DNA of 59,047 nucleotides from Bacillota bacterium (GCA_023398575.1 JAEWSC010000055.1:1-59047); one strand, 5' to 3'; counted from the stretch's first letter, positions 35,792 through 46,021 are shown. Numbers and translations: made by a program. Notes: generated by a model from the sequence alone, not told the origin.

Positions 35792-38700
35792 ATGCAGGCA
35801 GGCATTGCAGTATTCGGTCTATTGCTGCTGGCGGTGGTAGTGTTGATGCAGCGCAGGCGGCGGCCCAAAACACTGCGGGATGTTTTATTGGATGAGGGGC
35901 TTCATAGCCATCTGCAATCCTGCGCTTCTTCTATGGTAATAAAAGGCACAGGCCGGCTGCAAATGCCTAGCAATATGCTGATGCATCTTCGCGCCACCGT
36001 GCAGAGCCTATCCGTTCGGGATCGGGATAACCTGCTGCCCGCTGCCCAATGGCTGACCGACAACGCCCGCATGCTGGAAGAGGCGTTTTTGTCCGTACAC
36101 CAAGAGTGGAGGCATTCCACCAGGCTGCCACGGCTTGCCACCGGGGAAATTCGTGTGCAAAAATTTGCGCAAGAAATAATATCTCATACTAACGCCCACC
36201 TAAATGCGGGCAAACTGATGGCGGCCGTGGCCGCTTGGCAGCAGTCATCCGCCCTTTCCCAGTCAGAGTTATGGTCGTTACCCTTGGCCATTAATATTAC
36301 CCTTTTACAGTTGGTGGACAACCTAGCCGAAGATCTGAAGCTCATGCAAAAGGACAGCGATGCAGCACCCTTGTGGGCTGCCCGCTTAACCGGACGGCAC
36401 AAGGAAAACGCCCGCCGTCAATTTAAAAGCGCGCCGCAGAGCACCACTTTTTTGGAAAGGCTTTTGTCGCTTTTACGTGAGACGGAGGATGCCCAAGCCC
36501 TTTCCTGGCTGGATGAAAAGCTGGCGGAAATGGACCTTCGGGTATCCGGCATTGTGGAAAAGGAACACACCCGCCAAACCAACGACCGGCAGTGGATGGG
36601 CAACGCCATCACTTCACTTAGACGCCTTTCCCAAATTCCCTGGGGTGAAACACTGGAAGCCATGAATCCGGTACATGGCATTTTAAGCCAAGACCCTTCC
36701 GGCATATACACCGCCATGGATTTTGAAAGCCGGGATATGTATAGGCGCCGGGTGCAGCTGTTAAGCTGTGAGTGCCGCCTGCCCGAAAGCCTGGTGGCAA
36801 AGGCTGCCGTCGCCTGCGCACAGGAAGGCTCAGAAGAAGACCTGGAACGGCACATCGGCTTTTATTTATTAGATGAAGGCCAGAACGAGCTGATCAAACG
36901 GCTGGGCGTGCACAACTCAAAGGTAAGGGAGCATCAATTCTGCCGCCAGCACATAAAAGGCTTATACCTATCTGCATTATGGGCAGGTGCGGCCTTAGGT
37001 GCTTTCACCGCCTGGCTTTTGAGGCTTCCACTGCCAATGGCGCTCTTGTTCTTGCTTTTATGGTCGGAGCTTACCCGTCAGGCAGTGCGCAAAACGGTGC
37101 GGCGCATGCACGTGCCGCGCGCACTACCACGGCTTGAAATCAAGCAACTACCCGAAAACTGGCGCACCTTGGTGGTCTGCCCAACGCTTTTGCTAAACGC
37201 CGCCCAGGCCATGTCCATGGTGCGGCACTTGATGATATTGCGCCATGCAAACCCCGATGAAAACCTGCATTTTTTGCTTTTGGGTGACTTTGCTGATAGT
37301 TTGACCGCCGAACAAATCAGCGACCAGGAGATACTATCTTCCGCAAAGGCGGGTATCGAGGCTTTGAACCAGGAGTTTGGCGGCGGCTTTTCTTATTTGC
37401 AGCGGGCCAGGGTCTATAGTCAGCAGGAAAAAAGCTATATGGGCCGAGAGAGAAAGCGTGGCGCGCTGGAAGCCCTAAATAGAATGTTGCTGAATTTACC
37501 TGGCGAGGATACTTTCTTGTACTCCTCCCGGCCTATCGAAGAATACGCCAATCAATACGCCTATGTAATCACCCTGGATAGCGACACCATACTGCCTCCC
37601 GGCAGCGCACTGCGTCTCATTGGAGCCATGGCCCACCCCATGCAAAAGCGCCAGGTGTTTCATGGCAGGATACGAGGCCGCAGCATTTTGCAGCCACGCA
37701 TGGAGGTAGCTGCCGACACGGTAAAAACCAGAGTCTCCGCCATCTTTGGCGGTCGTGGCGGTGTAGATCCCTATAACGCAGCTGTCAGCGATTTGTATCA
37801 GGATTTATGCAGTGCTGGCTCCTTCGCCGGTAAGGGCATCTATGATCCTGCCGCTTTTGTGGAAGCGGTGGAAGGCCGCATTGCGCCTTACAGCATACTG
37901 AGCCATGACCTGTTGGAGGGCGAGCTTTCCGGCAGCGCAATGCTCAGCGACATTTCGCTCTATGACGGACAGCCGGGTTCCCTGCGCAGTTGGATGAAGC
38001 GGTTACATCGCTGGACCAGGGGCGACTGGCAATTAACGCCCTGGCTTTTTTCCAGGGTGCGTACTGGCGCTCACAGTATAAAAAATCCGCTAAGCCGCTT
38101 TAGCCGCCACAAGATTTGGGACAATCTGCGCCGAAGCCTAGTTCCCGCTGCCCAGGGCGGACTGCTTTTGTATGCCGCCGCGGCAGGCAGGCCGCTGCTC
38201 TTGCTGCTGCTGTTGATTGTGCCCAACCCAACAGCGTTTTTTCACCTTCAGTCTCTAACCGCATTTTTCATCAAGCTAAGTGCCTTGCCTTATGAAATTC
38301 ACACGCTGCTGGATGCAGCCTTTCGCACCTTATACCGGGTAGCCATCTCCCGAAAGCACCTTTTGCAATGGGTAACAGCGGCGCAAGCCGAACAGGGCGC
38401 CGCCGCACCCTATAGCACCCAGTTGTGGGCTCAATATGTTCTGGGCGGGGCCATGGCTGTGTTTTCCATAACTATGGGCTTTGTTATTCCCGGAATTTTC
38501 CTTGCCGCGCTGTGGCTGGCGTTTCCCTTTGCCGCGCCGCTATTGGACGAATCCATTTTCAAGGAAACCGCCTTGGATGAAGAAAAGCGTGCGCTGCTTA
38601 CCGATATGGCCAAAGCCACCTGGCGGTATTTTGAAAAAACCGTCACATCCTCCGATCACTATCTCCCCCCGGACAACCTTCAAATTCACCCCGACAAAGG

Positions 38701-41700
38701 CATCGCCCACCGCACCTCACCTACCAACATAGGCCTGTACCTCCTATCCTGCGCCGCCGCTCAATCCCTTGGTTTTCTGGAAGCGGAAGAAATGGCGCGC
38801 CGTATGGAAAAGACTGTTGCCACCATGGAAAAGCTTGCTCTTTGGGAGGGCCACTTTTACAACTGGTATGATACACGGACACTGGAGCCACTAAAACCCA
38901 CCTACGTATCCTCAGTGGACAGCGGCAACCTGGCCGCATGCCTGTTGTGCTGCGCACAGGTGGTGCGTACCCTTGCCGCCTCATTGGATGTTTCCCAGCG
39001 GGGCCTGTCGGCGCGGCTGGACAAGCTGGCCTATAGCATGAATCTTGCCAAGCTCTATGACGCTAAGGCGGAGCTTTTCTATGTGGGCCTGGATGTCAAG
39101 GAGGAGGAACCTGGTGATTCCCGCTATGACCTGCTTGCCAGTGAGTCGCGCCTGCTTTCCTTTGTGGCGGTAATGACGCGGCAAGTATCTGTCCGCCACT
39201 GGACCAGGCTTAGCCGTACGCTTGTTAAGGCAAGAGGAAAGCCTACCTTGGTTTCCTGGAGCGGCACCATGTTTGAGTATTTGATGCCAAACCTGCTTTT
39301 GCCCTTGACCCATAATACGCTGCTGGATACCGCCTGCCGCAGAGCGGTCAAAAACCAGATGCACCATGGACGAGAAGGCGTATGGGGTGTCAGCGAAAGC
39401 GGCTACTATGCCTTTGACCCGTCCCTCAACTACCAATACCAGGCCTTTGGCCTGCCGGCGCTGGCCCTTGGCAACATTGCGGCAGAGGGCGTGATTACTC
39501 CTTATGCCAGCGGACTGGCGCTGCCCTTATTTCCCGACGAAGCACTATTGAATCTTGTTAAAATGAAATCCCTGGGTTGGGACAGCCAGTTGGGTTTTTT
39601 TGAAGCTGCCGACTTTAATTCCTCGCGCATAGGCGAAGGTAAAACCTTTGAAGTGGTGCGCAGCCATATGAGCCATCATCAGGGCATGATGCTCTGCGCC
39701 CTGTGCAACTTGCTTTGCAAAAATGCCCTGGTCAAGTATTTCGATGCCCTGCCCCCAGCCAGGGCATATGGCCTTTTGCTGCAGGAAAAAATGCCTCAAA
39801 ACGTGCTGCATCCAAGAAAAGCCCTCTCGCGTCCCAAGGCAGCCGCAGCCAGTCCTACCTCCGCCAGGCGTCAGGCTGCCCTTCACACCTACCCAGTGGA
39901 TGCCCATCTGCTGCATGGTAATGGTACGACCCTTTGTGTTACCGCCCAGGGCGGAGGCTATCTTGCCAAGGATGGAATTATGATCTCCCGCTTTCGCGGC
40001 ATGGCCGGCGATGAGGACGGGCTGCAATTCTACCTGCGTGACGCCGAGGGTGACCAGGTGTGGCAGCCCACCGCCCCAGACCTACCAGGCGAAACAGCCT
40101 TTGAAACAGGCCAGGCGGTATTTTTACGAACCCACCTTGGTATTGAGAGCCGGCTGTCCTGCTTTGTAAACCCGCTGGATGGGGCTGCGCTTCATCTGCT
40201 TGAAATTGCAAACCGTTCCAATCGCGAACGTGTGATTGAGGCCGCCAGTTACTTTGAACTGGCTTTGGGCGGTCAGAAGGCTGATGCGGCGCATCCCGCC
40301 TTCCGCAACCTGTTTATACAGACAGAGCGCACCAGTAAAAACATACTCTGCGCAAGGCGCAGACCCAGGGATGGCAACGATCCCCGGCAAGTGTTGGTGC
40401 ACGCTCTTGGAGCCGACGTAAATCTTATTCATACCGTAGGCCAAACCGACCGCTGCGCCTTTTTAGGCAGAAGCGGCACAATGCGCGCACCCCTGCAAAT
40501 GCATGAGAACCTTCAAACCATCATGGGCCGGACAGGGGCTGTAGTAACCCCCTGCATGAGCCTGCGGACCCAATTTCTGCTGCCTGCCCATGGCCGGGCA
40601 CACTTGACCTTTATGACCATGCTGGCTGAGGAGGATCAACAGCCCCAGGCCTTGGCCGCGCGTTATGAAACGCCGGATGATTTGAAGCGCGCCAGGGAAC
40701 TGGCTATCACCCAGGGCCTGGTTACCGCCAAGTATCTGGCCATTGATGTGGGCGGCCAGAACCTGTATGGCCGCCTTGCCGGTTGCCTGATCTATGGCGG
40801 CCAGCCAGGCGCATCTCCCAAGGAGCCCATGACTGCAGGCTTGCAGGCACTTTGGGGGCTTGGCATTAGCGGTGATCTGCCAATTATCGCGGTAGAGATT
40901 GCCAAACGAGAGCATTTACCCCTGGCCAGAACTATTTTAAGCGCTCATGCCTGGTGGCGTATTCACGGCGTATGGTCTGACTTAGTGCTTTTAAACTGTC
41001 ATGGTGCGGACTACGAGCAACCAGTGCGAGATGCCTTGCGAGACCTTACCGCTTCCAGCCATGCCCGGGAACTTATTGGAAAGCCCGGCGGCGTACACTT
41101 AATCGACAGTCAGGCACTAAGCCCCGACACCCAAGCGCTGATAAAAGGCATTGCCCGGCTGCACCTTTCCGGTGATCGGGGCTCCCTTGGCGCACATTTC
41201 CGAGCCTTGCAGACAAGTGCAAAAGCTTCGGATGTTCGCTGGAAAAAGGAACAAAAGCAATATCCCATCCCAGCGCTGCCTGATATAAACCGCCAGATGT
41301 ATAACGGCTACGGCGGCTTTGTAATGCCCGATGGTGATTATGTGATTGATGTGACAAAGGATTCGCCTACACCTGCGCCTTGGTGCAACCTTTTGAGCAG
41401 TATACGTTTTGGTACGCTGTGCGGCGAAAGCGGGCCGCTGTTTACCTATGCCCGCAACAGCCACCACGGCCGCATGACCCGCTGGCCCAACGATCCCGTA
41501 TCCCCACGGCCCGGCGAAGGATTGATTTTGCGGGATGAGGAAACCGGCGCACTGTTTTCACCCTGCCCCTGGCCGCTAGGTGAATACATGGCCTATAGGG
41601 TGGCCCACAGCCCCGGTATGACGCAAATACACGGCTACGGCATGGGCTTGGAAACCGCCATGACCATATTCACCGATGCGGAGTATATGGTCAGCCTGCG

Positions 41701-43627
41701 TACAGTGCGCGTTCGCAATATGGGCGAAGGTGAAAGAATGATCCGCGTCAGCCACTTTGCCGACTTCACGCTGGGTGAAAGCGATACTACCGGTGCGCTC
41801 ACCTATGCCCTATTAGATGGCTCCCAAACGGTACTGGCGGAAAACCCGGGCTTTTCAGGCACCGCATTCCTGACGGTGAACAACTCATCGGAGAACACCT
41901 TAAGCAGCGTAATGTCCACAGGCGGCTTCTGGGGCTTGAGCGGCGGAAATGTGCCTGCGGCGCTTTCGCGGGAATATCCACCCCAAGGCGAGCATGGCAG
42001 CCTGGCCCTTGTCACATCGGTGCTCCATCTAAACCCTGGCCAAAGCGCAGCACTAACCTTTGCATTAGGTGCCGCCGACAGCCGGGAAGAGGCCCAAAGG
42101 CTTATTTACTTCATTGAAAAAGAAGGCGCATCCAAACGTCTGAAGGAGACCCAGCGCTATTGGGCCGCCGAAATTACCCCTCTGCAGGTGCTGCTGCCGG
42201 ATATGAATTTAGCCCTGATGCTCAATCGCTGGCTGCCCTATCAGGTGCGGGCCGCCAGGCTCTATGCCCGTGCCGGTTTTTATCAGGCCGGCGGTGCCAT
42301 CGGCTTTCGTGATCAGCTGCAAGACATGCTGGCCCTTATCAATACAAAGCCCATGGCTGTACGGGAGCATCTGCTCACCTGCGCTGCCCACCAGTTTGAA
42401 GAGGGTGATGTGCAGCATTGGTGGCACCCGCCAGTCTTAGGCGTGCGCACCCGCATTACCGATGATCTACTGTTTATGCCTTATGTCACCGCTGCCTATG
42501 TGGAAAGAACGGGGGATCATGGCGTGTTGTTTGAGCACGCACCATATTTGAAAGGCCCCCAGGTACCAGAGGGACAAGAGGATTGGTATGGCTCGCCCAA
42601 GGAAACCGAATACACCGAGCCCTTAATGGATCATTGCCTAAGAGCCATCCGTCGCGTGCGTCTGGGCGAGCATGGCATACCACTGATGGGCGGCGGCGAC
42701 TGGAACGACGGCATGAACCGCGTAGGCGAGCAAAAGGGCGAAAGCGTATGGCTGGGCTTTTTCCTATGTGAGGTACTGCGTAGGTTCGCAGCCTTTTGCC
42801 AAAAAGAAATAGGCGATGAGCTATACGAGCAGCGAAAAGCACTGTTGCAAAACATTGAGCAGCACGCCTGGGACGGCGACTGGTATCTGCGGGCCTGGTA
42901 TGACAACGGCAAGCCCTTGGGCAGCCGTGAAAGTCTTGGCTGCAAAATCGACAACTTGTCCCAGAGCTGGAGTGTACTGGCCGGCGCGAACCACTTCCGC
43001 TCCGCCAGGGCGGTGGATAACGCATGGAATTTACTCTATGATGCCGACCATTTATTGATGAAGCTCTTGGACCCCGCCTTTGACGGCGGAGAGAATCCCG
43101 GTTACATTAGCGGCTATGTGCCCGGCGTACGGGAAAACGGAGGCCAGTATTCCCATGCCGTGCCCTGGATGATTTGGGCGCTTTTGGAACTGAATGATAA
43201 AAAGCGGGCCTTTGAACTCACCCAGGCCATGCTGCCCATGAATCACGCAAAAACCCGCCAGGAAGCCGACCGCTACCGGGTGGAGCCCTATGTGACCGTG
43301 GCCGACATCTACACCAACCCTGACCAGATGGGCCGGGGCGGCTGGACCTTTTATACCGGCAGCGCCGCCTGGTTGTATGTCATCGTATTGGAAAAACTGC
43401 TGGGCTTTGAAAAACGGGGCGAGAAGGCGCGCTTGAGCCCAAAGGTGCCGGAGGAATGGCAGGAGTTTACCATTACCTATCAATTTGGCCGCGCTACCTA
43501 CCATTTAACTGCCACCAGAGAAGCCGATAAACCTACTTTGGATGGCGATACACTCGCTTCCGGCTGGATCACCCTTAAAGATGACGGCAAAATACATGAG
43601 GCCAGGTTTCCCATGGAAGCATCTTAA
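35792..43627 (+). CDS. Cyclic beta-1,2-glucan synthase homologue (GT84, glycoside hydrolase and GH94 domains)
   Basis: A protein of about 2611 residues resembling NdvB/Cgs, which build and circularise beta-1,2-glucan. An N-terminal membrane helix spans residues 5-20. Further membrane segments lie near 400-440 and 785-910. The glycosyltransferase domain has the UDP-glucose/metal motif LDSDT (Asp596 and Asp598) and WTRGDWQ (from Trp741). From about 940 a glycoamylase-like domain follows (DMAKATWRYF, TSPTNIGLYLLSCAAAQSLG), corresponding to the cyclising domain recently assigned to GH189. The C-terminal third is a GH94 phosphorylase-like module with GDWNDGMN at residues 2302-2309. The start is set at 35792, after a GGAGG site 11 nt upstream; 45 more codons are open. 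It is a single-gene unit. Confidence 0.92.
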   Translation: MQAGIAVFGLLLLAVVVLMQRRRRPKTLRDVLLDEGLHSHLQSCASSMVIKGTGRLQMPSNMLMHLRATVQSLSVRDRDNLLPAAQWLTDNARMLEEAFLSVHQEWRHSTRLPRLATGEIRVQKFAQEIISHTNAHLNAGKLMAAVAAWQQSSALSQSELWSLPLAINITLLQLVDNLAEDLKLMQKDSDAAPLWAARLTGRHKENARRQFKSAPQSTTFLERLLSLLRETEDAQALSWLDEKLAEMDLRVSGIVEKEHTRQTNDRQWMGNAITSLRRLSQIPWGETLEAMNPVHGILSQDPSGIYTAMDFESRDMYRRRVQLLSCECRLPESLVAKAAVACAQEGSEEDLERHIGFYLLDEGQNELIKRLGVHNSKVREHQFCRQHIKGLYLSALWAGAALGAFTAWLLRLPLPMALLFLLLWSELTRQAVRKTVRRMHVPRALPRLEIKQLPENWRTLVVCPTLLLNAAQAMSMVRHLMILRHANPDENLHFLLLGDFADSLTAEQISDQEILSSAKAGIEALNQEFGGGFSYLQRARVYSQQEKSYMGRERKRGALEALNRMLLNLPGEDTFLYSSRPIEEYANQYAYVITLDSDTILPPGSALRLIGAMAHPMQKRQVFHGRIRGRSILQPRMEVAADTVKTRVSAIFGGRGGVDPYNAAVSDLYQDLCSAGSFAGKGIYDPAAFVEAVEGRIAPYSILSHDLLEGELSGSAMLSDISLYDGQPGSLRSWMKRLHRWTRGDWQLTPWLFSRVRTGAHSIKNPLSRFSRHKIWDNLRRSLVPAAQGGLLLYAAAAGRPLLLLLLLIVPNPTAFFHLQSLTAFFIKLSALPYEIHTLLDAAFRTLYRVAISRKHLLQWVTAAQAEQGAAAPYSTQLWAQYVLGGAMAVFSITMGFVIPGIFLAALWLAFPFAAPLLDESIFKETALDEEKRALLTDMAKATWRYFEKTVTSSDHYLPPDNLQIHPDKGIAHRTSPTNIGLYLLSCAAAQSLGFLEAEEMARRMEKTVATMEKLALWEGHFYNWYDTRTLEPLKPTYVSSVDSGNLAACLLCCAQVVRTLAASLDVSQRGLSARLDKLAYSMNLAKLYDAKAELFYVGLDVKEEEPGDSRYDLLASESRLLSFVAVMTRQVSVRHWTRLSRTLVKARGKPTLVSWSGTMFEYLMPNLLLPLTHNTLLDTACRRAVKNQMHHGREGVWGVSESGYYAFDPSLNYQYQAFGLPALALGNIAAEGVITPYASGLALPLFPDEALLNLVKMKSLGWDSQLGFFEAADFNSSRIGEGKTFEVVRSHMSHHQGMMLCALCNLLCKNALVKYFDALPPARAYGLLLQEKMPQNVLHPRKALSRPKAAAASPTSARRQAALHTYPVDAHLLHGNGTTLCVTAQGGGYLAKDGIMISRFRGMAGDEDGLQFYLRDAEGDQVWQPTAPDLPGETAFETGQAVFLRTHLGIESRLSCFVNPLDGAALHLLEIANRSNRERVIEAASYFELALGGQKADAAHPAFRNLFIQTERTSKNILCARRRPRDGNDPRQVLVHALGADVNLIHTVGQTDRCAFLGRSGTMRAPLQMHENLQTIMGRTGAVVTPCMSLRTQFLLPAHGRAHLTFMTMLAEEDQQPQALAARYETPDDLKRARELAITQGLVTAKYLAIDVGGQNLYGRLAGCLIYGGQPGASPKEPMTAGLQALWGLGISGDLPIIAVEIAKREHLPLARTILSAHAWWRIHGVWSDLVLLNCHGADYEQPVRDALRDLTASSHARELIGKPGGVHLIDSQALSPDTQALIKGIARLHLSGDRGSLGAHFRALQTSAKASDVRWKKEQKQYPIPALPDINRQMYNGYGGFVMPDGDYVIDVTKDSPTPAPWCNLLSSIRFGTLCGESGPLFTYARNSHHGRMTRWPNDPVSPRPGEGLILRDEETGALFSPCPWPLGEYMAYRVAHSPGMTQIHGYGMGLETAMTIFTDAEYMVSLRTVRVRNMGEGERMIRVSHFADFTLGESDTTGALTYALLDGSQTVLAENPGFSGTAFLTVNNSSENTLSSVMSTGGFWGLSGGNVPAALSREYPPQGEHGSLALVTSVLHLNPGQSAALTFALGAADSREEAQRLIYFIEKEGASKRLKETQRYWAAEITPLQVLLPDMNLALMLNRWLPYQVRAARLYARAGFYQAGGAIGFRDQLQDMLALINTKPMAVREHLLTCAAHQFEEGDVQHWWHPPVLGVRTRITDDLLFMPYVTAAYVERTGDHGVLFEHAPYLKGPQVPEGQEDWYGSPKETEYTEPLMDHCLRAIRRVRLGEHGIPLMGGGDWNDGMNRVGEQKGESVWLGFFLCEVLRRFAAFCQKEIGDELYEQRKALLQNIEQHAWDGDWYLRAWYDNGKPLGSRESLGCKIDNLSQSWSVLAGANHFRSARAVDNAWNLLYDADHLLMKLLDPAFDGGENPGYISGYVPGVRENGGQYSHAVPWMIWALLELNDKKRAFELTQAMLPMNHAKTRQEADRYRVEPYVTVADIYTNPDQMGRGGWTFYTGSAAWLYVIVLEKLLGFEKRGEKARLSPKVPEEWQEFTITYQFGRATYHLTATREADKPTLDGDTLASGWITLKDDGKIHEARFPMEAS

Positions 43628-43647
43628 AAGCGCGAATCAAAAAGTAC

Positions 43648-43681
43648 AAGCCGGACATTGGGTTTTTTCAATGTCCGGCTT
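43648..43681. terminator. Bidirectional terminator between glucan synthase and folA
   Basis: AAGCCGGACATTG and CAATGTCCGGCTT form a perfect 13-bp stem with a T-rich 8-nt loop. T-rich sequence lies on both sides. It sits between two convergent genes. Confidence 0.85.
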
Positions 43682-43701
43682 ATAATTTTGGGGACCTGCT
43701 T

Positions 43702-44208
43702 CTAGAAAAAATCCTTGACAGCAAGGTTTTGATAAACTTGAAAGGTATAACGCAGTCCATCATACTCCTTTTGCTCCGATTCTGATATCAGCGCCCAATG
43801 CGCGTCATTCTCTAGTATTGGAAAAAATCTGTCCGCCGGCGCAGCGCTCTGTATTCTCGTGATGTAAGCCAAGCTGCAATAAGGCAAGAACTGCGTATAC
43901 ACATTCTCCCCACCGATAACAAATACATCATTGCTCTCATATGGCGCGATGGCCTCAAACACTTCATGCAAATCATGGCAAACAGTGCAGCCTTCTATCA
44001 TCATGTCTGCGCTTCTGGTCAGTACAATATTCTTTCTGCCCTTAAGAGGAGCGGCACCTGGCAAAGCCTTCAAGGTGCTATGGCCCATCACGATCGCCTT
44101 GCCCATGGTCATCCTTTTGAAATACTTTTGATCTTCCGGTATTCTGTACAGCAGCTCCCCATGCAAACCTATACCATTTTCCATGTCCACCGCAACAATC
44201 AAATTCAT
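43702..44208 (-). CDS. folA: Dihydrofolate reductase
   Basis: A 168-residue DHFR, normal length. The N-terminus MNLIVAVDMENGIGLHGELLYRIPEDQKYF contains the Met20-loop region and the catalytic acidic residue after IPED. KAIVMGHSTLKALPGAAPLKGRKNIVLT holds the NADPH-binding strand, and VFVIGGENVYTQFLPYCS the IGG motif. The start at 44208 has AAAGGAG upstream. It reduces the dihydrofolate made by thymidylate synthase, whose gene ends 14 bp upstream in the same operon. Confidence 0.95.
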   Translation of the reverse strand: MNLIVAVDMENGIGLHGELLYRIPEDQKYFKRMTMGKAIVMGHSTLKALPGAAPLKGRKNIVLTRSADMMIEGCTVCHDLHEVFEAIAPYESNDVFVIGGENVYTQFLPYCSLAYITRIQSAAPADRFFPILENDAHWALISESEQKEYDGLRYTFQVYQNLAVKDFF

Positions 44209-44222
44209 AGGCACAACTCCTT

Positions 44223-45053
44223 TCACACAGCTACCGGTATCTGCTTTGCCAGCTTGTGCGCCTGGTATCCGGTCAAATGAAAATCATCCACCGTAAACTG
44301 ATAAAAGTCCTGCACGCCCCTGTTCATCTCAAGCGCAGGCGCGGGATAGGGCTCATTTTCAAGCAGCTCCTCCACAATGGGCACATGTCGGTCGTATATA
44401 TGGGCATCGGCAATCACATGCACAAGTTCGCCCGCCTGAAGACCGCTCACCTGGGCGAACATATGGATGAGTACTGCGTACTGGCATACATTCCAATTGT
44501 TAGCCACCAGCATATCCTGTGAGCGCTGGTTCAAAATAGCGTTCAGCCTTCCTGCCTGCACATTCAGCGTCAGGCTGTATGCGCAGGGGTAAAGCTGCAT
44601 TTCGGACAAATCCTGATGATTGTAGATGTTTGTGATGATCCGCCGGGAATAGGGGTTGTTCTTCAGGTCGAAAAGCACCCTGTCCACCTGGTCAAACCAG
44701 CCCTCACTATATTTGTGTCGGATGCCTAACTGGTAGCCGTAGGCCTTGCCGATGGTGCCGTTTTCATCTGCCCAGGCATCCCAAATATGGCTGTTCAATT
44801 CTGACAGCTTACTAGACTTCTTTTGCCATATCCACAGAATTTCATCGATGCAGGCCTTTATGTTCGTTTTGCGAAGTGTAAGCGCCGGAAATTCCTTTGA
44901 CAGATCATACCGGTTGACAATGCCGAATTGTTTGACGGTGTGCGCAGGTGAACCGTCCGGCCAGCGTGTGCGCACAGGCTGGTTTGTATCCCAGAACCCG
45001 CTGCGCAATATTTCTCTGCAATTATTGGTAAATAGCTCGTCTGCAAAGCTCAA
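44223..45053 (-). CDS. thyA: Thymidylate synthase (ThyA)
   Basis: A 276-residue enzyme that methylates dUMP using methylene-tetrahydrofolate. The catalytic cysteine is in LYPCAYSLTLNV. The dUMP phosphate-binding ILNQRSQDMLVANNWNVCQYAV and HIYDRHVPIVEELL are well conserved. The sequence resembles Bacillus ThyB-type enzymes, which also lack the histidine after the cysteine (PCVY rather than PCH). No ATG start fits: the likely start is TTG at 45053, read as MSFADELF and preceded by AGAGGTGATC at ideal spacing. It is the first gene of the thyA-folA operon. Confidence 0.94.
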   Translation of the reverse strand: MSFADELFTNNCREILRSGFWDTNQPVRTRWPDGSPAHTVKQFGIVNRYDLSKEFPALTLRKTNIKACIDEILWIWQKKSSKLSELNSHIWDAWADENGTIGKAYGYQLGIRHKYSEGWFDQVDRVLFDLKNNPYSRRIITNIYNHQDLSEMQLYPCAYSLTLNVQAGRLNAILNQRSQDMLVANNWNVCQYAVLIHMFAQVSGLQAGELVHVIADAHIYDRHVPIVEELLENEPYPAPALEMNRGVQDFYQFTVDDFHLTGYQAHKLAKQIPVAV

Positions 45054-45092
45054 ACAGATCACCTCTTTACATATAAGTAATAGCAATGTCAA

Positions 45093-45119
45093 GGTATAGC
45101 AAAGGACAGTGTTTGTCAA
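45093..45119 (-). promoter_or_regulatory. Promoter candidate for thyA-folA
   Basis: On the minus strand, TTGACA (plus-strand 45114-45119) and TATACC (45093-45098) are separated by 15 bp, about 40 bp upstream of the TTG start. The spacing is short, so confidence is moderate. Confidence 0.45.
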
Positions 45120-45162
45120 GGCCTCAAAGGCTATTGGCTTTGTTCTGTGTGTTTAAACCTCC

Positions 45163-45191
45163 TTGACGTATCTCATGTGGTGTTATACTAT
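45163..45191 (+). promoter_or_regulatory. Promoter candidate for the polysaccharide deacetylase gene
   Basis: TTGACG (45163-45168) is followed by TATACT (45184-45189, 15-bp spacer) or TACTAT (45186-45191, 17-bp spacer). The string CCTTGACGTATCT at the -35 region also occurs at 50009-50021, before the arsR-glg operon. Confidence 0.55.
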
Positions 45192-45241
45192 ACAGGAAAG
45201 ATGCAGTTTCTTTTGACGGAATAATGAAAGGAAGTAACCAT

Positions 45242-45895
45242 ATGAACTGGCATGGAAAGCGCAAAGCACTGACCTTCAGCTATGATGACGGCGTTCATCA
45301 AGATGAGCGCCTTGCAGAATTATTTAACCGTTTTCTTGTGAAATGTACCTTTAATGTCAACTCCGCATTGCTGGGTGATATAAAGGGCTCCCGCATGACA
45401 CTGAGCAAGGCCCGGCAGGTGTATGGCGGACATGAGGTTGCCGTGCACACGCTCACTCATCCGCATTTGGAAAAGCTGACACGCGATGATATTCTGGCCG
45501 AGGTGTTGGGCGATAAAAAGGCCCTTGCCGCTATGTTTGGCTCGGAAATACGGGGCATGGCTTACCCCTATGGCACCTATTCAAATCAGGTGGTGGACAC
45601 GCTTTCCGACTGCGGCATCGCCTATTCCCGCACGGTGAAGTCTACCCATGGGTTCGACCTGCCCAAGGAACCGCTTTTGCTCAACCCCACCTGCCACCAT
45701 GATGATGAGCACGTATTTTCGCTGGCGGATGCCTTTTTGAAGGACGACAGTGAAAAGCCCCTGCTTTTCTATATTTGGGGCCATAGCTATGAGTTTGATC
45801 AAAAGGACAACTGGCACAGGATGGAAGAACTATTGCAGTTGCTGTCCGGCCATGATGATGTATTCTACGGCACCAATAGTGATGTGCTTCTGTAA
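45242..45895 (+). CDS. Polysaccharide deacetylase family protein (NodB domain)
   Basis: A 217-residue cytoplasmic-looking protein without signal peptide. The NodB metal site is complete: aspartates in TFSYDDGVHQ (motif 1) and histidines in VAVHTLTHPHLEKL (motif 2, H-x3-H). MAYPYGTYSNQVVDTL corresponds to motif 3. Members remove acetyl groups from glycans or act on small N-acyl compounds; without export, a peptidoglycan role is less likely. The start at 45242 is chosen because AAAGGAAG lies ahead of it; an ATG 18 nt upstream overlaps that site. Confidence 0.88.
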   Translation: MNWHGKRKALTFSYDDGVHQDERLAELFNRFLVKCTFNVNSALLGDIKGSRMTLSKARQVYGGHEVAVHTLTHPHLEKLTRDDILAEVLGDKKALAAMFGSEIRGMAYPYGTYSNQVVDTLSDCGIAYSRTVKSTHGFDLPKEPLLLNPTCHHDDEHVFSLADAFLKDDSEKPLLFYIWGHSYEFDQKDNWHRMEELLQLLSGHDDVFYGTNSDVLL

Positions 45896-45980
45896 CGGAT
45901 ATTCGTAGCAAGAAAAGCTTATATTAAAATTGATTCCGCTTGAACCACACCCCAAGCGTCAGTACATAAACATAAAAAGA

Positions 45981-46021
45981 GAAAGTCCCGCCTGCATGCA
46001 GATCAATCAGGCGGGACTTTC
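45981..46021. terminator. Bidirectional terminator between convergent genes
   Basis: GAAAGTCCCGCCTG and CAGGCGGGACTTTC form a perfect 14-bp stem with a 13-nt loop. On the minus strand it is followed by TCTTTTTATG, so it mainly ends transcription of the 46035-48992 genes. Confidence 0.85.

Noticed and set aside
36477..43504. Numerous short open frames on both strands within the glucan synthase gene
   Set aside because: All are shadows of one continuous 2611-codon frame with conserved motifs throughout.
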